Positions 25,985-35,710 of a stretch of DNA of 44,712 nucleotides are shown here, piece after piece (positions within the stretch are counted from its first letter, which is position 1; each line of letters starts with the position of its first letter). The stretch is from an uncultured Pseudomonadota bacterium. Its GTDB lineage: Bacteria; Pseudomonadota; Gammaproteobacteria; Methylococcales; Methylomonadaceae. Both the position numbers and the translations under genes were made by a program. Under the pieces are notes generated by a model. That model searched no databases. It was not told the DNA's origin and was given only the letters and a program-made list of their open reading frames with translations. The DNA lies in NCBI GenBank assembly GCA_903876445.1, contig CAIQZX010000118.1:1-44712 (forward strand). The letters run 5' to 3'.

Positions 25985-27487
25985 ATGACAGAAACAACAG
26001 AACAAATCCAAGACGAACAAGACCAAATCAGACAACGCCGCGAAAAATTAACGGCGTTGCGCGAAGAAACCATTGCTTTTCCAACCGATTTTCGCCGCGA
26101 TGTTGTTGTGGCGGAATTACTGGCAAAATACGACGAAAAAACTAAAGAAGAACTTGAAGAAGCTCATATTCGCGTCAAAATCGCAGGTCGAATGATGACG
26201 CGCCGCATTATGGGCAAAGCGAGTTTCTCACATTTGCAAGATATGTCGGGACAAATGCAAGTTTATGTCGCGCGAGATAATTTGCTTGAAGGCGTTTATA
26301 ACGATCAATTCAAAAAATGGGATATTGGCGATATTTTGGGTGCGGAAGGTTATTTGTTCAAAACGCAAACAGGTGAATTAAGCGTAAAAGTGGATAACAT
26401 TCGTTTGTTAACGAAAGCGTTGCGTCCGTTGCCTGAAAAATTCCACGGCATTGCAGATCAAGAAATTAAATATCGTCAACGGTATTTAGATTTGATTATG
26501 AGCCAACAATCCCGCGACACATTTTTGATTCGTTCAAAAGTCGTAGCATATATTCGTAATTTTTTGATTGAACGCGCATTTTTAGAAGTCGAAACACCGA
26601 TGATGCAAGTCATTCCGGGTGGCGCGACGGCTCGCCCGTTTACCACGCATCACAACGCGCTCGACATGGATATGTTTTTGCGGATTGCACCTGAATTGTA
26701 TTTAAAACGTTTGGTTGTGGGCGGTTTTGAACGTGTATTTGAAATCAACCGTAATTTCAGAAACGAAGGACTTTCAACACGCCACAATCCCGAATTCACG
26801 ATGTTAGAATTCTATCAAGCCTATGCGGAATATCATGAATTGATGGATTTGACCGAAGAAATGTTACGCGGGATTGCTCAAGAAGTTTTAGGTAAAACCA
26901 CAATTACTTATCAGGGTGAAGAATACGATTTTGGCAAACCCTTTGTCCGAATGACCGTTTTTGATTCAATTTTGCATTTCAATCCCGACTTAAAAGCTGA
27001 AAACATTTCAACTCGTGAAGAAGCGGTAAAAGTCGCTGAAAATTTGAAAATTTCTGTGAAAGACGGTTATGGTTTGGGAAAAATTCAAATCGAAATTTTT
27101 GAAAAAACGGTTGAAAGTCGTTTGATGAATCCGACGTTTATTACCGCGTATCCCGTGGAAGTTTCACCGCTTGCACGTCGCAATGACAATGATCCACACG
27201 TTACCGATAGATTTGAATTTTTTGTCGGTGGACGTGAAATTGCCAACGGTTTCACCGAATTAAATGATGCAGAAGACCAAGCGGCGCGTTTTCAACAACA
27301 AGTAAATGAAAAAGAAGCTGGCGATGATGAAGCGATGCACTTTGATGCCGATTATATTGTTGCACTCGAACACGGAATGCCGCCGACGGCGGGTGAAGGT
27401 ATCGGTATTGATCGTTTAGTCATGTTATTTACAGATTCACCATCGATTCGAGATGTGTTGTTATTCCCACACATGCGTCCAAAATAA
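25985..27487 (+). CDS. lysS: Lysyl-tRNA synthetase, class II
   Basis: LysS charges tRNA-Lys. From ATG 25985 the protein is 500 residues, the normal length, beginning [20 protein letters not shown]; the longer frame to 25901 crosses the structured intergenic motif and is unlikely. The N-terminal OB-fold anticodon-binding domain holds [21 protein letters not shown]. The class II motifs are visible: [30 protein letters not shown] and [20 protein letters not shown]. It is followed by mazG after nine bases. Confidence 0.98.
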   Translation: MTETTEQIQDEQDQIRQRREKLTALREETIAFPTDFRRDVVVAELLAKYDEKTKEELEEAHIRVKIAGRMMTRRIMGKASFSHLQDMSGQMQVYVARDNLLEGVYNDQFKKWDIGDILGAEGYLFKTQTGELSVKVDNIRLLTKALRPLPEKFHGIADQEIKYRQRYLDLIMSQQSRDTFLIRSKVVAYIRNFLIERAFLEVETPMMQVIPGGATARPFTTHHNALDMDMFLRIAPELYLKRLVVGGFERVFEINRNFRNEGLSTRHNPEFTMLEFYQAYAEYHELMDLTEEMLRGIAQEVLGKTTITYQGEEYDFGKPFVRMTVFDSILHFNPDLKAENISTREEAVKVAENLKISVKDGYGLGKIQIEIFEKTVESRLMNPTFITAYPVEVSPLARRNDNDPHVTDRFEFFVGGREIANGFTELNDAEDQAARFQQQVNEKEAGDDEAMHFDADYIVALEHGMPPTAGEGIGIDRLVMLFTDSPSIRDVLLFPHMRPK

Positions 27488-27496
27488 ACACACCTA

Positions 27497-28279
27497 ATGC
27501 TTAAAAATACTCAAAAATTACTTGACGTTATGGCGCAACTGCGCCATCCAGAAACCGGCTGCGCTTGGGATGTTAAACAAGATTTCACCAGTTTGATTCC
27601 TTATGTAATTGAAGAAGCCTACGAAGTTGTTGATGCGATTGAGCGCGAAGATTTAGACGATTTACGTTCTGAATTAGGCGATTTATTGCTGCAAGTCGTT
27701 TTTCATTCGCAAATTGCGAATGAACGTGGCTTATTTTCATTTGAACAGGTTGCTGAATCGATTACGAAAAAATTGATTCGTCGTCATCCACACGTTTTTG
27801 CGGATGCCGTTTTTGAAACAGATGCAGAACGTCATGCCGCATGGGAGCAATCCAAAGCAGATGAACGAAAAGAAAAAAATCCCGAATTAAAAAGTGTTTT
27901 ATCGGGCGTAGCACGTTCACTACCCGCTCTTTTGGAATGTGAAAAAATTCAAAATCGTGCTGCACAACATGGTTTTGATTGGAAAACCGTGCCGCCTGTT
28001 TTCGATAAAGTTTTGGAAGAATTAGATGAAGTCAAAGAGGCTTGGGAATCGGGAAATCAAAGCCACATTCAAGAAGAAATTGGTGATTTGTTACTTGTTG
28101 TGGTGAATTTAGCGCGACATTTAAACGTCAATCCTGAAATCGCGTTGAAACAAAGTACGCAAAAATTTTCTAAACGTTTTCACTATATTGAAAAGCAAGT
28201 TGCAACGGCAGGTCTTGTTTTGAAAGAGTGTGAATTAGAAGAATTGGATGCGCTTTGGAACGAAGCAAAACGAAGATAA
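27497..28279 (+). CDS. mazG: Nucleoside triphosphate pyrophosphohydrolase MazG
   Basis: MazG hydrolyses nucleoside triphosphates to monophosphates, for housecleaning and control of stringent-response nucleotides. The 260-residue protein has both MazG domains. The first has LRHPETGCAWDVKQDFTSL, EEAYEVVDAI and LRSELGDLLLQVVFH. The second, around residues 170-235, has VLEELDEVKEAWE and IQEEIGDLLLVVVNLAR with the metal-binding Glu residues. The gene likely cotranscribes with lysS and ends in a bidirectional terminator. Confidence 0.97.
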   Translation: MLKNTQKLLDVMAQLRHPETGCAWDVKQDFTSLIPYVIEEAYEVVDAIEREDLDDLRSELGDLLLQVVFHSQIANERGLFSFEQVAESITKKLIRRHPHVFADAVFETDAERHAAWEQSKADERKEKNPELKSVLSGVARSLPALLECEKIQNRAAQHGFDWKTVPPVFDKVLEELDEVKEAWESGNQSHIQEEIGDLLLVVVNLARHLNVNPEIALKQSTQKFSKRFHYIEKQVATAGLVLKECELEELDALWNEAKRR

Positions 28280-28304
28280 AAAAAGGCGCGAAACGCGCCT
28301 TTTT
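28280..28304. terminator. Bidirectional terminator between mazG and the RTX gene
   Basis: AAAAAGGCGCG, a three-base AAA loop, and CGCGCCTTTTT form a perfect 11-bp stem with A and T tracts on either side, placed between convergent genes. Confidence 0.92.
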
Positions 28305-28325
28305 CCTGAATCCAGACAAAAGAGA

Positions 28326-31300
28326 TTAAACAATAACGCCGTTCAAAACTAATTCTTCAATGGTATAAGAATCACCATTGAATTCTAAAATTTCTACGTT
28401 AGTTAAACTGTCTTCGCCTTCGTTGATGTCTGGATTATCGCCCGTATAAAGAACGGTAAAACTACCGCTAACATCTTGATTAGCTACAATTTGATAATCC
28501 TCTAACGCCCCGTTGAAAATCACCATATCATTACCGTCACCGCCATCGATGACATCGTTACCTTCGCCACCTTCAATCGAATCGTCGCCACCTTCGCCGT
28601 TAATTGTGTCATCACCCGCTTTACCGTTTAGGTTATTAGCAACTAATCCACCATCAATTTCTTGAATTAAGTTATTAAATTCATCGCCTGTGCCGTTAAT
28701 AGCTTTTACGCCGGATAACGTTAAAATTTCAACATTGCTGCTGCTTAATTCAAAACTCACACTCGCAATAATCTCATCTTTTTCGCCACCAGTTGCCGTT
28801 TCGGTAATTGTGTCTTCGGTGTTGTTCATGTAGTAAATATCATCGTCATTGCCACCAATTAACGCATCTTTTCCTAAGCCACCATTTAGTTCATCCGCGC
28901 CAGCACCACCAACTAACGTGTCATTCCCAGCACCACCGTTGAGTTTATTGTCACCAACATTACCCGTGATTTTGTTGTTCAATTCGTTACCGGTGCCACT
29001 GTTATCCAAAATACCCGCTAAATTTAAATTCTCAACATTGGCACCGAGTGTATAACTTGACGTACTTTCAACGGTATCGGTACCTGCCGCCTTAGCTTCT
29101 GTAACAACATCTTTTTTGTTATCCACAAAATAATAATCGTCGCCCACGCCGCCCGCCATATTGTCGGCTCCAACGCCGCCTTGAAGCGTGTCGTTGCCTT
29201 TATCGCCCGTTAATTTATCGTCGCCTTTTCCACCATCTAACGAATCATTACCGCTGCCAGCCAACAAAATGTCATTTCCTTCACCACCTAACAACATATC
29301 ATTACCGTTACCCGCATCAATTGAATCGTTACCGTTTCCACCGTCCAATAAATCATCTCCAGCATAACCCAGTAACGTATCCGCGCCGGCTAAACCCGAT
29401 AAATTATCATTTTTTTCCGCGCCAACAATCTTGTTATTACTCGACGTGCCTGTTTTCGTTAAGCCGTTAATCGTAATTGCCGCTTTAATATCTGTGGTTT
29501 CTGTACTCGTTGCGGATTCTACAAATGCTAAATCATCGGTATAACTGATATTCACGCTGATTTTTTTACCAATATCGCTTTTGATTGGCGTGTACGTCTC
29601 AGTGGTAGCACCCGAAATTGCTTTGCCCGCTAATAACCATTGATAACTAAAATCACCCAGTCCGTCCGCATCTTTCAGCGTGTTAGTGATTGATAAAGCA
29701 GAGCCAACTTTTGCCGTTCCTTGAATTTTTACTTCGCCTGTTGGCTTGTGATTAACGATTTTTGTAATACTGGTGTCATTGACAGAAACCGAAACGTTTT
29801 GTTCTGCATCATCATTCAATGTCAACGTTAAATCTTCCAAACCTTCTGTTAATTTGTCCTCAATAAAACCTAGAACTAAACTTGCTGTACCATTTTCATC
29901 AATCGAAAACTGTGAATCTGGAAAGCCACCGCTGACATCATCCTTAGATATTTTGCCATTAAAAGTGAAGTCAACAATGCTTCCTTTTGGTAAGTTGGTA
30001 GTTTCAAGATTAAATGTTACTGTTCCACCTTCATCAACTTCCGTACCATCTGCCGTCAATGTGTAAGTTGGAACAATAACTTTAACTAAATCCGTTGCAC
30101 TACTGGTAACACTTTCGACATTTTTCAATAAATCGGTATAACCCGCTTTTACGCTGATTGATTTGCCTAAATCGGATGTGACTAACGTGTAATTGTCATC
30201 CGTTGCACCTGAAATAGTTTTGCCATTTCTTAGCCATTGATATGAAATTTCACCCAAACCGTCAACATCATTTAAGGTATTTTCTGCGGTTAAAATCTGT
30301 CCAACTTGAGCATCTCCAAGAATGGTTACAGAACCTGTTGGTGAATTATTTTTTGCTGCTGTTTTAACGCTTGTGTCTTTTACACTGACTGCAATGCTTT
30401 GACTTGAATCGTCTTGTAACGTCACGGTTAAATTTTCTGAACCTTCAGTTAAACGATCTTTTGCAAAAGTAATCGTTGATTTTGCCGTACCATTTGAACC
30501 TACGAAAAATGATGAAGAACTCAAACCGGCAGTTGTATCTGCACTAGTAATACTGCCACCAAAATCAAATTTAACTTCTGTGTCAGCAGAAACATTTTCT
30601 GTTTGCAAACTCAACGTAATCGTGTCACCTTCATTTGCATTCGTTTTATCTACAGACAAAGTGTATGTTGGCAACTCTTCTGAAGTTGCACCAACTGTAA
30701 CAAAATCACTTGCAACGGTTTCAAAATTGCCAAGTAGGTCACTATATGTAGCAACGACTGAAATCGATTTTCCTTCATCTTCGGGGGTAATAGTGTAACT
30801 ATCACCTTCTGTAACCGGGGTAACATTAGTGTCATCACTAACAAACCAAAAATAAGAAATTGGATTGTCAGTAATCCCGTCAATGCCATCCGAATCTGAG
30901 AATGCCGGATTAGCGGTCAATGTTTCACCTACTTGGGCTACACCATCAATGATTATATTTCCTGTCGGTAAATTGTTTTCCTGTACTGCTGGAGGATTAA
31001 CTTCTGTAACCGGAGAAGTTGGTTGAACAGGCTGTTCTATAACAGGAGTAACTGGAGTGAGCGGTTGCGATGCTTTAGAAATAACCAATTCATCGGTTGT
31101 TGTATCGACTGTTTTGGTGACGGGATCTCTAAAATTACGTTCCGCTTCTACGTTATATTTTCTAGTGTCTAAGGCGTTGGGAATCTGTAATGTCCAGCTA
31201 GTTCCATTGATAGCTAATTCAGAGGCGGATCTATTATATTGTTTGCCATCAAGCATTATTTGAAATGATTCATCTGTTTGTAATGGTTCAATACCAACTG

Positions 31301-31430
31301 TGCCTGTAATAGTCGGTGTTGTATCTTCTGTGCTAAAAAAATCGACAGTTGGAATGCGGTTTACAGCCGGAACAAGATCAACTTTGTTTGCTGGCGCGGA
31401 TTCAACTTTGTTTATAGGTGCTAAAGCCAT
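28326..31430 (-). CDS. Large Ig-like/Calx-beta/RTX protein, Type I secreted
   Basis: The 1034-residue protein has no N-terminal signal peptide. Residues 30-120 look like an Ig-like domain, followed by a Pro/Val-rich linker to 155. Three copies of an Ig-type module follow (about 155-245, 363-450 and 562-648), with GxAQVGxxLTA, SYQWL, SGAT and SDxGKxISV as shared marks. They alternate with two Calx-beta-like domains (about 255-353 and 455-553, EGGTVTFNLET, LTEGLEDLTLTL). RTX nonapeptides (GGxGNDxLx) run about 668-768, 815-865 and 933-970 and bind calcium. The C-terminus, LEFNGDSYTIEELVLNGVIV, is a typical secretion signal. Probably a surface or matrix adhesin; the ligand is unknown. No Type I exporter genes are nearby. 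Confidence 0.92.
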   Translation of the reverse strand: MALAPINKVESAPANKVDLVPAVNRIPTVDFFSTEDTTPTITGTVGIEPLQTDESFQIMLDGKQYNRSASELAINGTSWTLQIPNALDTRKYNVEAERNFRDPVTKTVDTTTDELVISKASQPLTPVTPVIEQPVQPTSPVTEVNPPAVQENNLPTGNIIIDGVAQVGETLTANPAFSDSDGIDGITDNPISYFWFVSDDTNVTPVTEGDSYTITPEDEGKSISVVATYSDLLGNFETVASDFVTVGATSEELPTYTLSVDKTNANEGDTITLSLQTENVSADTEVKFDFGGSITSADTTAGLSSSSFFVGSNGTAKSTITFAKDRLTEGSENLTVTLQDDSSQSIAVSVKDTSVKTAAKNNSPTGSVTILGDAQVGQILTAENTLNDVDGLGEISYQWLRNGKTISGATDDNYTLVTSDLGKSISVKAGYTDLLKNVESVTSSATDLVKVIVPTYTLTADGTEVDEGGTVTFNLETTNLPKGSIVDFTFNGKISKDDVSGGFPDSQFSIDENGTASLVLGFIEDKLTEGLEDLTLTLNDDAEQNVSVSVNDTSITKIVNHKPTGEVKIQGTAKVGSALSITNTLKDADGLGDFSYQWLLAGKAISGATTETYTPIKSDIGKKISVNISYTDDLAFVESATSTETTDIKAAITINGLTKTGTSSNNKIVGAEKNDNLSGLAGADTLLGYAGDDLLDGGNGNDSIDAGNGNDMLLGGEGNDILLAGSGNDSLDGGKGDDKLTGDKGNDTLQGGVGADNMAGGVGDDYYFVDNKKDVVTEAKAAGTDTVESTSSYTLGANVENLNLAGILDNSGTGNELNNKITGNVGDNKLNGGAGNDTLVGGAGADELNGGLGKDALIGGNDDDIYYMNNTEDTITETATGGEKDEIIASVSFELSSSNVEILTLSGVKAINGTGDEFNNLIQEIDGGLVANNLNGKAGDDTINGEGGDDSIEGGEGNDVIDGGDGNDMVIFNGALEDYQIVANQDVSGSFTVLYTGDNPDINEGEDSLTNVEILEFNGDSYTIEELVLNGVIV

Positions 31431-31556
31431 GATAAATCTCCAAAGATATTAAAATAAAAAATACGCCCGTCTAGTGTAATCGCTATTAAGAAATTCGGCG
31501 ATAGTTATGACCCAAAAATTGGAATTAAAAGTTGAGTACGCATAACAATTTCCCTA

Positions 31557-31582
31557 GATTGAATAATAAACTAAATTCAATC
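31557..31582. promoter_or_regulatory. Inverted repeat in the divergent RTX/petA promoter region
   Basis: GATTGAAT (31557-31564) and ATTCAATC (31575-31582) form a perfect 8-bp inverted repeat with a ten-base spacer in the 272-base gap between the divergent RTX gene and petA. This could be an operator for a dimeric regulator. A TATATT at 31650-31655 could be the petA -10 box, but no clear -35 box is visible. Confidence 0.3.
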
Positions 31583-31702
31583 GTTAAGTAAAACCATGAA
31601 TAAGTCAATAAATCCGCACAAGCTATTCAAATGCACTGCGTTCTAATGGTATATTGCGCCCGATAAAAACAAGAAAAATGCAGTAACTAACAGGAGAGTT
31701 TT

Positions 31703-32302
31703 ATGATTGATGAAACCGTTGACAAGTCGAAAAGGCAGTTTCTTACAACGGCATTAACCGTTGTAGGAGCAGTTGGCACCGGCTATTTAGCCGTTCCTTT
31801 TTTATCGCAAATGCAGCCGAGCGTAAAAGCTATGGCAGCAGGCGCACCGGTTGAAGTGGATATTAGTAAAATAGAAGAAGGACAATTGATTCGTGTAGCA
31901 TGGCGCGGAAAACCTGTTTGGGTTTTGCAGCGTTCGCCAGAAACATTAGAAACTTTAAAAACATTAGATGGTCAATTGCGTGATCCGCAATCGAACGAGT
32001 CGGAACAACCGCCATCAAGCAAAAATTCAGTGCGTTCAATGAAACCTGAAATTTTTGTCGCGGTTGGTTTGTGTACACATTTAGGTTGTTCGCCAACTTT
32101 TAGACCTGAAGTCGCGCCACATGATTTGGGTTCAGATTGGAAAGGTGGATTTTTCTGCCCTTGTCACGGTTCATGGTTTGATTTAGCGGGTCGCGTTTAT
32201 AAAGGTGTTCCTGCGCCAACCAACTTAGAAATCCCCCCTTATCGTTATGTGACCGATACGTTAATTATTATTGGTGAAGCAGCCGAGGAGAAAGCCGCAT
32301 GA
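31703..32302 (+). CDS. petA: Ubiquinol-cytochrome c reductase Rieske iron-sulfur subunit
   Basis: This 199-residue subunit of the cytochrome bc1 complex takes electrons from ubiquinol and passes them to cytochrome c1. A twin-arginine-like N-terminus (SKRQFLT) precedes one membrane anchor (about 15-35). The [2Fe-2S] ligands are in Cys124-Thr-His126-Leu-Gly-Cys129 and Cys152-Pro-Cys154-His155-Gly-Ser. The insert at about 95-112 is Ser/Pro-rich. A GGAG ribosome binding site precedes the ATG, and the stop overlaps petB by four bases. Confidence 0.98.
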   Translation: MIDETVDKSKRQFLTTALTVVGAVGTGYLAVPFLSQMQPSVKAMAAGAPVEVDISKIEEGQLIRVAWRGKPVWVLQRSPETLETLKTLDGQLRDPQSNESEQPPSSKNSVRSMKPEIFVAVGLCTHLGCSPTFRPEVAPHDLGSDWKGGFFCPCHGSWFDLAGRVYKGVPAPTNLEIPPYRYVTDTLIIIGEAAEEKAA

Positions 32303-33687
32303 ATTTAAAACCGACTCGTTTAAGAATGTGCGGCAATTGGGTTTTAGATCGTTTCCCTCTCGCACAAGTTTGGAATGAACACATGGCGCACTATTACGCG
32401 CCAAAAAATTTCAATTTTTGGTATTTCTTCGGTTCATTAGCGTTATTGGTTTTAGTAAATCAATTCGTTACCGGTATTTTACTTACCATGAATTACAAAC
32501 CGGATGCGAAATTTGCGTTTGATTCCGTTGAATATATTATGCGCGACGTTAATTGGGGTTGGTTAGTGCGTTATATGCACTCCACTGGCGCATCAGCATT
32601 TTTTATTGTCGTTTATTTGCACATGTTCCGAGGTTTGCTTTACGGCTCGTTTAAACAGCCGCGCGAATTGATTTGGATTTTCGGGATGTTGCTTTTTGTC
32701 GCGTTAATGGCAGAAGCGTTTATGGGATATTTGTTACCTTGGGGACAAATGTCTTATTGGGGCGCACAAGTTATTATTTCCTTATTTAGCGCAATTCCAG
32801 TTGTCGGCGACGATTTAGCGTTATGGATTCGTGGTGATTATGTTATTTCTGATGCAACGTTAAACCGCTTTTTTGCCTTTCATGTTATCGCGGTGCCACT
32901 TGTTTTAGTGTTGCTTGTGTTTATGCACATTGTCGCGTTGCACGAAGTCGGTTCAAATAATCCAGACGGTGTTGACATTAAAAAATCAAAAGATCCTTGG
33001 GGACATCCAACAGACGGAATTCCATTTCATCCCTATTACACCGTGAAAGATGTAGTCGGTGTTGCCGTATTTTTATTGTTTTTTGCTACAGTTATTTTTT
33101 ATATGCCAGAAATGGGCGGTTACTTTTTAGAACACGCTAATTTTATTCCCGCTGATCCAATGAAAACCCCTGAACATATTGCACCTGTTTGGTATTTCAC
33201 ACCGTTTTACTCGATTTTGCGGGCAATTCCTGACAAATTCGCGGGTGTCATTGGTATGGGGGGGTCAATTGTGGTGTTATTTTTATTACCGTGGCTTGAT
33301 CGTGGCAAAGTAAAATCGATTCGTTATCGCGGTGGTATTTATAAAAAAGCGTTAATGTTATTCGTTGTCAGTTTTATTGCATTGGGTTATTTAGGTACGC
33401 AACCTGTCACACCTTTAGCAACAATCATGGCGCGAATTTTCACTGCATACTATTTTGGCTTTTTCTTATTGATGCCAATTTATACTCGTTGGGAAAAATT
33501 AAAACCCGTTCCAAACCATATTACGATGCAACCTACTTTGGAAGAACGCATACCAGAAATGAAAGCCGTTTTTGACGAAGTGACGCTCGTGACGGAAGGC
33601 GAAAATGCAAAACGCGGCTTTAATCCAACCGGCGCGAAAAATGTTTTGGTTCGCACAGCAAAAAATTTGAAAGAGAGCTTAGATTGA
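32299..33687 (+). CDS. petB: Ubiquinol-cytochrome c reductase cytochrome b subunit
   Basis: Cytochrome b carries two b-type hemes and the quinol oxidation and reduction sites of complex III. The 462-residue protein has about eight membrane helices. Heme-ligand histidines are in RYMHSTGASAFF and VYLHMFRGLLYGS of helix B, and in FFAFHVIAVPL and VFMHIVALHE of helix D. A PVWYFTPFYSILRAIP stretch matches the Qo-site region (the PEW motif reads APVWY here). The C-terminal 60 residues are polar and extended. A run of seven G lies at 33258-33264. Confidence 0.98.
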   Translation: MNLKPTRLRMCGNWVLDRFPLAQVWNEHMAHYYAPKNFNFWYFFGSLALLVLVNQFVTGILLTMNYKPDAKFAFDSVEYIMRDVNWGWLVRYMHSTGASAFFIVVYLHMFRGLLYGSFKQPRELIWIFGMLLFVALMAEAFMGYLLPWGQMSYWGAQVIISLFSAIPVVGDDLALWIRGDYVISDATLNRFFAFHVIAVPLVLVLLVFMHIVALHEVGSNNPDGVDIKKSKDPWGHPTDGIPFHPYYTVKDVVGVAVFLLFFATVIFYMPEMGGYFLEHANFIPADPMKTPEHIAPVWYFTPFYSILRAIPDKFAGVIGMGGSIVVLFLLPWLDRGKVKSIRYRGGIYKKALMLFVVSFIALGYLGTQPVTPLATIMARIFTAYYFGFFLLMPIYTRWEKLKPVPNHITMQPTLEERIPEMKAVFDEVTLVTEGENAKRGFNPTGAKNVLVRTAKNLKESLD

Positions 33688-33688
33688 T

Positions 33689-34408
33689 ATGAAAAAATTA
33701 CTTTCACTATTTTTATTGTTAGCTTCATTCAATGTCTTTGCGTCGGGGGGGGTCGATTTGCAGGATGCAGATATTGATTTGAATGATAAAGTTTCGTTAC
33801 AACGTGGAGCAAAACATTTCGTCACATATTGTTTAGGTTGTCATTCAGCAAAACAAATTCGTTATTTGCGCGTCGCCGTTGACTTGGGTTTAGATGAAAA
33901 ACACGTTTTAAAAGACATCGCGCCAGAAGGTGCTGGCATTTACGAACAATTACATTCGGCAATGAATAAACATGATGCTGAAAAGTGGTTCGGAACACAG
34001 CCGCCCGATTTGTCATTGATTGCTCGTTCTCGCGGTGCGGATTGGCTTTATAGCTATTTAAAAGGATTTTATGTTGATAAAAGTCGCCCGTTCGGTGTGA
34101 ATAATGCGATTTTTGAAGATGTTGGTATGCCTAATCCATTGTGGCAATTACAAGGTGAACAAAAAGCTATTTTTGAAACCGTCGGCGAAAGACGAGTTCT
34201 GGAAAAATTAGTGAGTTCAAGCGAAGGAACACAATCACCCGAAGAATTTGACAGAACCGTTAATGATTTGGTGAACTTTTTAGTGTACGTTGGTGAACCC
34301 GTACAACTTGAACGTCAAAAATTAGGTAAATATGTTTTATTTTTCTTGTTAATTTTCTTAGTGATTTCGTATTTATTGAAAAAAGAATACTGGAAAGACG
34401 TACATTAA
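33689..34408 (+). CDS. petC: Ubiquinol-cytochrome c reductase cytochrome c1 subunit
   Basis: Cytochrome c1 accepts electrons from the Rieske protein and passes them to soluble cytochrome c. The 239-residue precursor has a signal peptide ending near FNVFAS (residue 19), a CLGCH heme-binding motif (Cys48, Cys51, His52) and a C-terminal membrane anchor (YVLFFLLIFLVISYLL). The probable axial Met is in EDVGMPNPLW. A run of eight G (33745-33752) encodes Gly-Gly right after the signal peptide. The gene starts two bases after the petB stop codon, completing the petABC operon. Confidence 0.97.
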   Translation: MKKLLSLFLLLASFNVFASGGVDLQDADIDLNDKVSLQRGAKHFVTYCLGCHSAKQIRYLRVAVDLGLDEKHVLKDIAPEGAGIYEQLHSAMNKHDAEKWFGTQPPDLSLIARSRGADWLYSYLKGFYVDKSRPFGVNNAIFEDVGMPNPLWQLQGEQKAIFETVGERRVLEKLVSSSEGTQSPEEFDRTVNDLVNFLVYVGEPVQLERQKLGKYVLFFLLIFLVISYLLKKEYWKDVH

Positions 34409-34421
34409 GATTGATTTAACC

Positions 34422-34448
34422 GACTGAAAAACAAGGAAGTTTTCAGTC
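34422..34448 (+). terminator. Hairpin after petC, possible terminator
   Basis: GACTGAAAA (34422-34430) and TTTTCAGTC (34440-34448) form a perfect 9-bp stem with a nine-base loop. Only a short ATTTC follows, so termination would be weak. Confidence 0.4.
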
Positions 34449-34475
34449 ATTTCACCGAAATGGAATTCAATCGTG

Positions 34476-34481
34476 TATAAT
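34476..34481 (+). promoter_or_regulatory. Probable -10 box for sspAB
   Basis: A perfect TATAAT preceded by GTG lies about 36 bases before the sspA start. The -35 region is poor (TTCACC, 19 bases upstream), so this is a tentative promoter. Confidence 0.4.
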
Positions 34482-34517
34482 TAAGCCTCATCTTTTCCTC
34501 TCATGAGGTTGTTTTTT

Positions 34518-35183
34518 GTGACCAATTTAGCCACTCGTAAATCCGTTATGATTCTATATTCTTCTCCTATTTGTGTTATGAGCCATTGCGCTCGTTTTGT
34601 TTTACAAGAAAAAGGCATCGCTGCTGATGTTGAGTTTTATGAACCCGAAAATCCACCAAAAGATTTACTGGCAGATAATCCGCGTTGCGTCATTTCGGAT
34701 GAAAATCCGCGCGGAACATCACCAACGTTAGTTGAACGTGATTTGGTACTTTATGATTCGCGCATCATTATGGAATATCTTGATGAACGATTTCCACATC
34801 CGCCGTTACACCAAATGGATCCCGTTTCGCGTGCCACTGCAAGAATGTTGATTAAACGTATTGATCAAGATTGGTATCAATTGCTAAATGATGTTTTATA
34901 TACCGGTGAAAAAAAATCCGCGAAAGCTAAGAAAACGTTGCGTGAAAGTTTATTAAATGCCGCACCTATTTTTGCTTCGCGTCCATATTTTATGAGCGAT
35001 GAATTTTCGTTAATCGATTGTGTCGTTACACCCTTATTGTGGCGGATGCCGAGCATTGGCATCGATTTAAGTGCCGCGAATGACGATGTGATTAACAAAT
35101 ACGCACAACGAATGTTTAATCGCCCTGGTTTTAGACGTAGTTTAAGTGAAGTTGAAAAAGATATGGCGGAATTGCCAAAATGA
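34518..35183 (+). CDS. sspA: Stringent starvation protein A
   Basis: SspA is a glutathione-transferase-fold protein that binds RNA polymerase and helps gene expression during starvation and stress. The match is clear: RKSVMILYSSPICVMSH, a proline-rich NPRGTSPTLVERDLVLYDSR, the hallmark IIMEYLDERFPHPPLHQ, and PYFMSDEFSLIDCVVTPLLWRMP. I choose GTG 34518 (221 residues, (V)TNLATRKSVM) because GAGG lies nine bases upstream; the ATG at 34503 lacks a ribosome binding site. The stop overlaps the sspB start by four bases. Confidence 0.93.
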   Translation: MTNLATRKSVMILYSSPICVMSHCARFVLQEKGIAADVEFYEPENPPKDLLADNPRCVISDENPRGTSPTLVERDLVLYDSRIIMEYLDERFPHPPLHQMDPVSRATARMLIKRIDQDWYQLLNDVLYTGEKKSAKAKKTLRESLLNAAPIFASRPYFMSDEFSLIDCVVTPLLWRMPSIGIDLSAANDDVINKYAQRMFNRPGFRRSLSEVEKDMAELPK

Positions 35184-35566
35184 CAGAGTTAAAACCTTAT
35201 CTTATCAGAGCCATTTATCAGTGGATTTTAGATAACGATTTTACGCCGCATTTGTTAGTGAATGCCGAAAATAAGAGAGCGGTTTTACCGCAACAATTTG
35301 CTCAAGATGGACGGATTATTCTGAATATCCGTCCTCAAGCGGTTGAAGCGTTATCGTTAGGTAATGATGCGATTGAATTTAATACTCGTTTTAATGGCAA
35401 ATCGACTTACGTTAACGCACCAATTTCGGCAGTTATGGCAATTTACGCCAAAGAAAATGGCAAAGGAATGGTGTTTGATATTGATGAATCACAAGATGAT
35501 GAGCCTACTCCGCCGCCGTCAGAACCTTCTAAAAAAGAAAAGCCAAAGTTGCGTGTATTGAAATAA
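35180..35566 (+). CDS. sspB: ClpXP protease specificity-enhancing factor SspB
   Basis: SspB delivers ssrA-tagged proteins from stalled ribosomes to ClpXP. The 128-residue protein has the folded domain MTELKPYLIRAIYQWILDND, VNAENKRAVLPQQF, IILNIRPQAV and FNTRFNGKSTYVNAP. It has an acidic disordered linker (DIDESQDDEPTPPP) and a basic C-terminal ClpX-binding tail ending PKLRVLK, as in E. coli. It is coupled to sspA by an ATGA overlap. Confidence 0.96.
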   Translation: MTELKPYLIRAIYQWILDNDFTPHLLVNAENKRAVLPQQFAQDGRIILNIRPQAVEALSLGNDAIEFNTRFNGKSTYVNAPISAVMAIYAKENGKGMVFDIDESQDDEPTPPPSEPSKKEKPKLRVLK

Positions 35567-35595
35567 AAACGCGCTACAAAATTTCTCTTTCTAAA

Positions 35596-35650
35596 CCACC
35601 ATTAAAAACGTGTACGATTTTAGTGGTGGCAAAATTCACCACTAATTTTT
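35596..35650 (+). terminator. sspB terminator with a competing alternative hairpin
   Basis: TTAGTGGTG (35620-35628) and CACCACTAA (35637-35645) pair perfectly over nine bases and are followed by TTTTT, a plausible terminator. The same middle strand (TTTTAGTGGTGG, 35618-35629) can instead pair with CCACCATTAAAA (35596-35607) at 11 of 12 positions. The two structures are mutually exclusive. Confidence 0.6.
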
Positions 35651-35710
35651 CCATATAGAAAATCCACGGTTTAAAAATCCCAAACGAGTGTGCTATAGTC
35701 ACATCTAATT

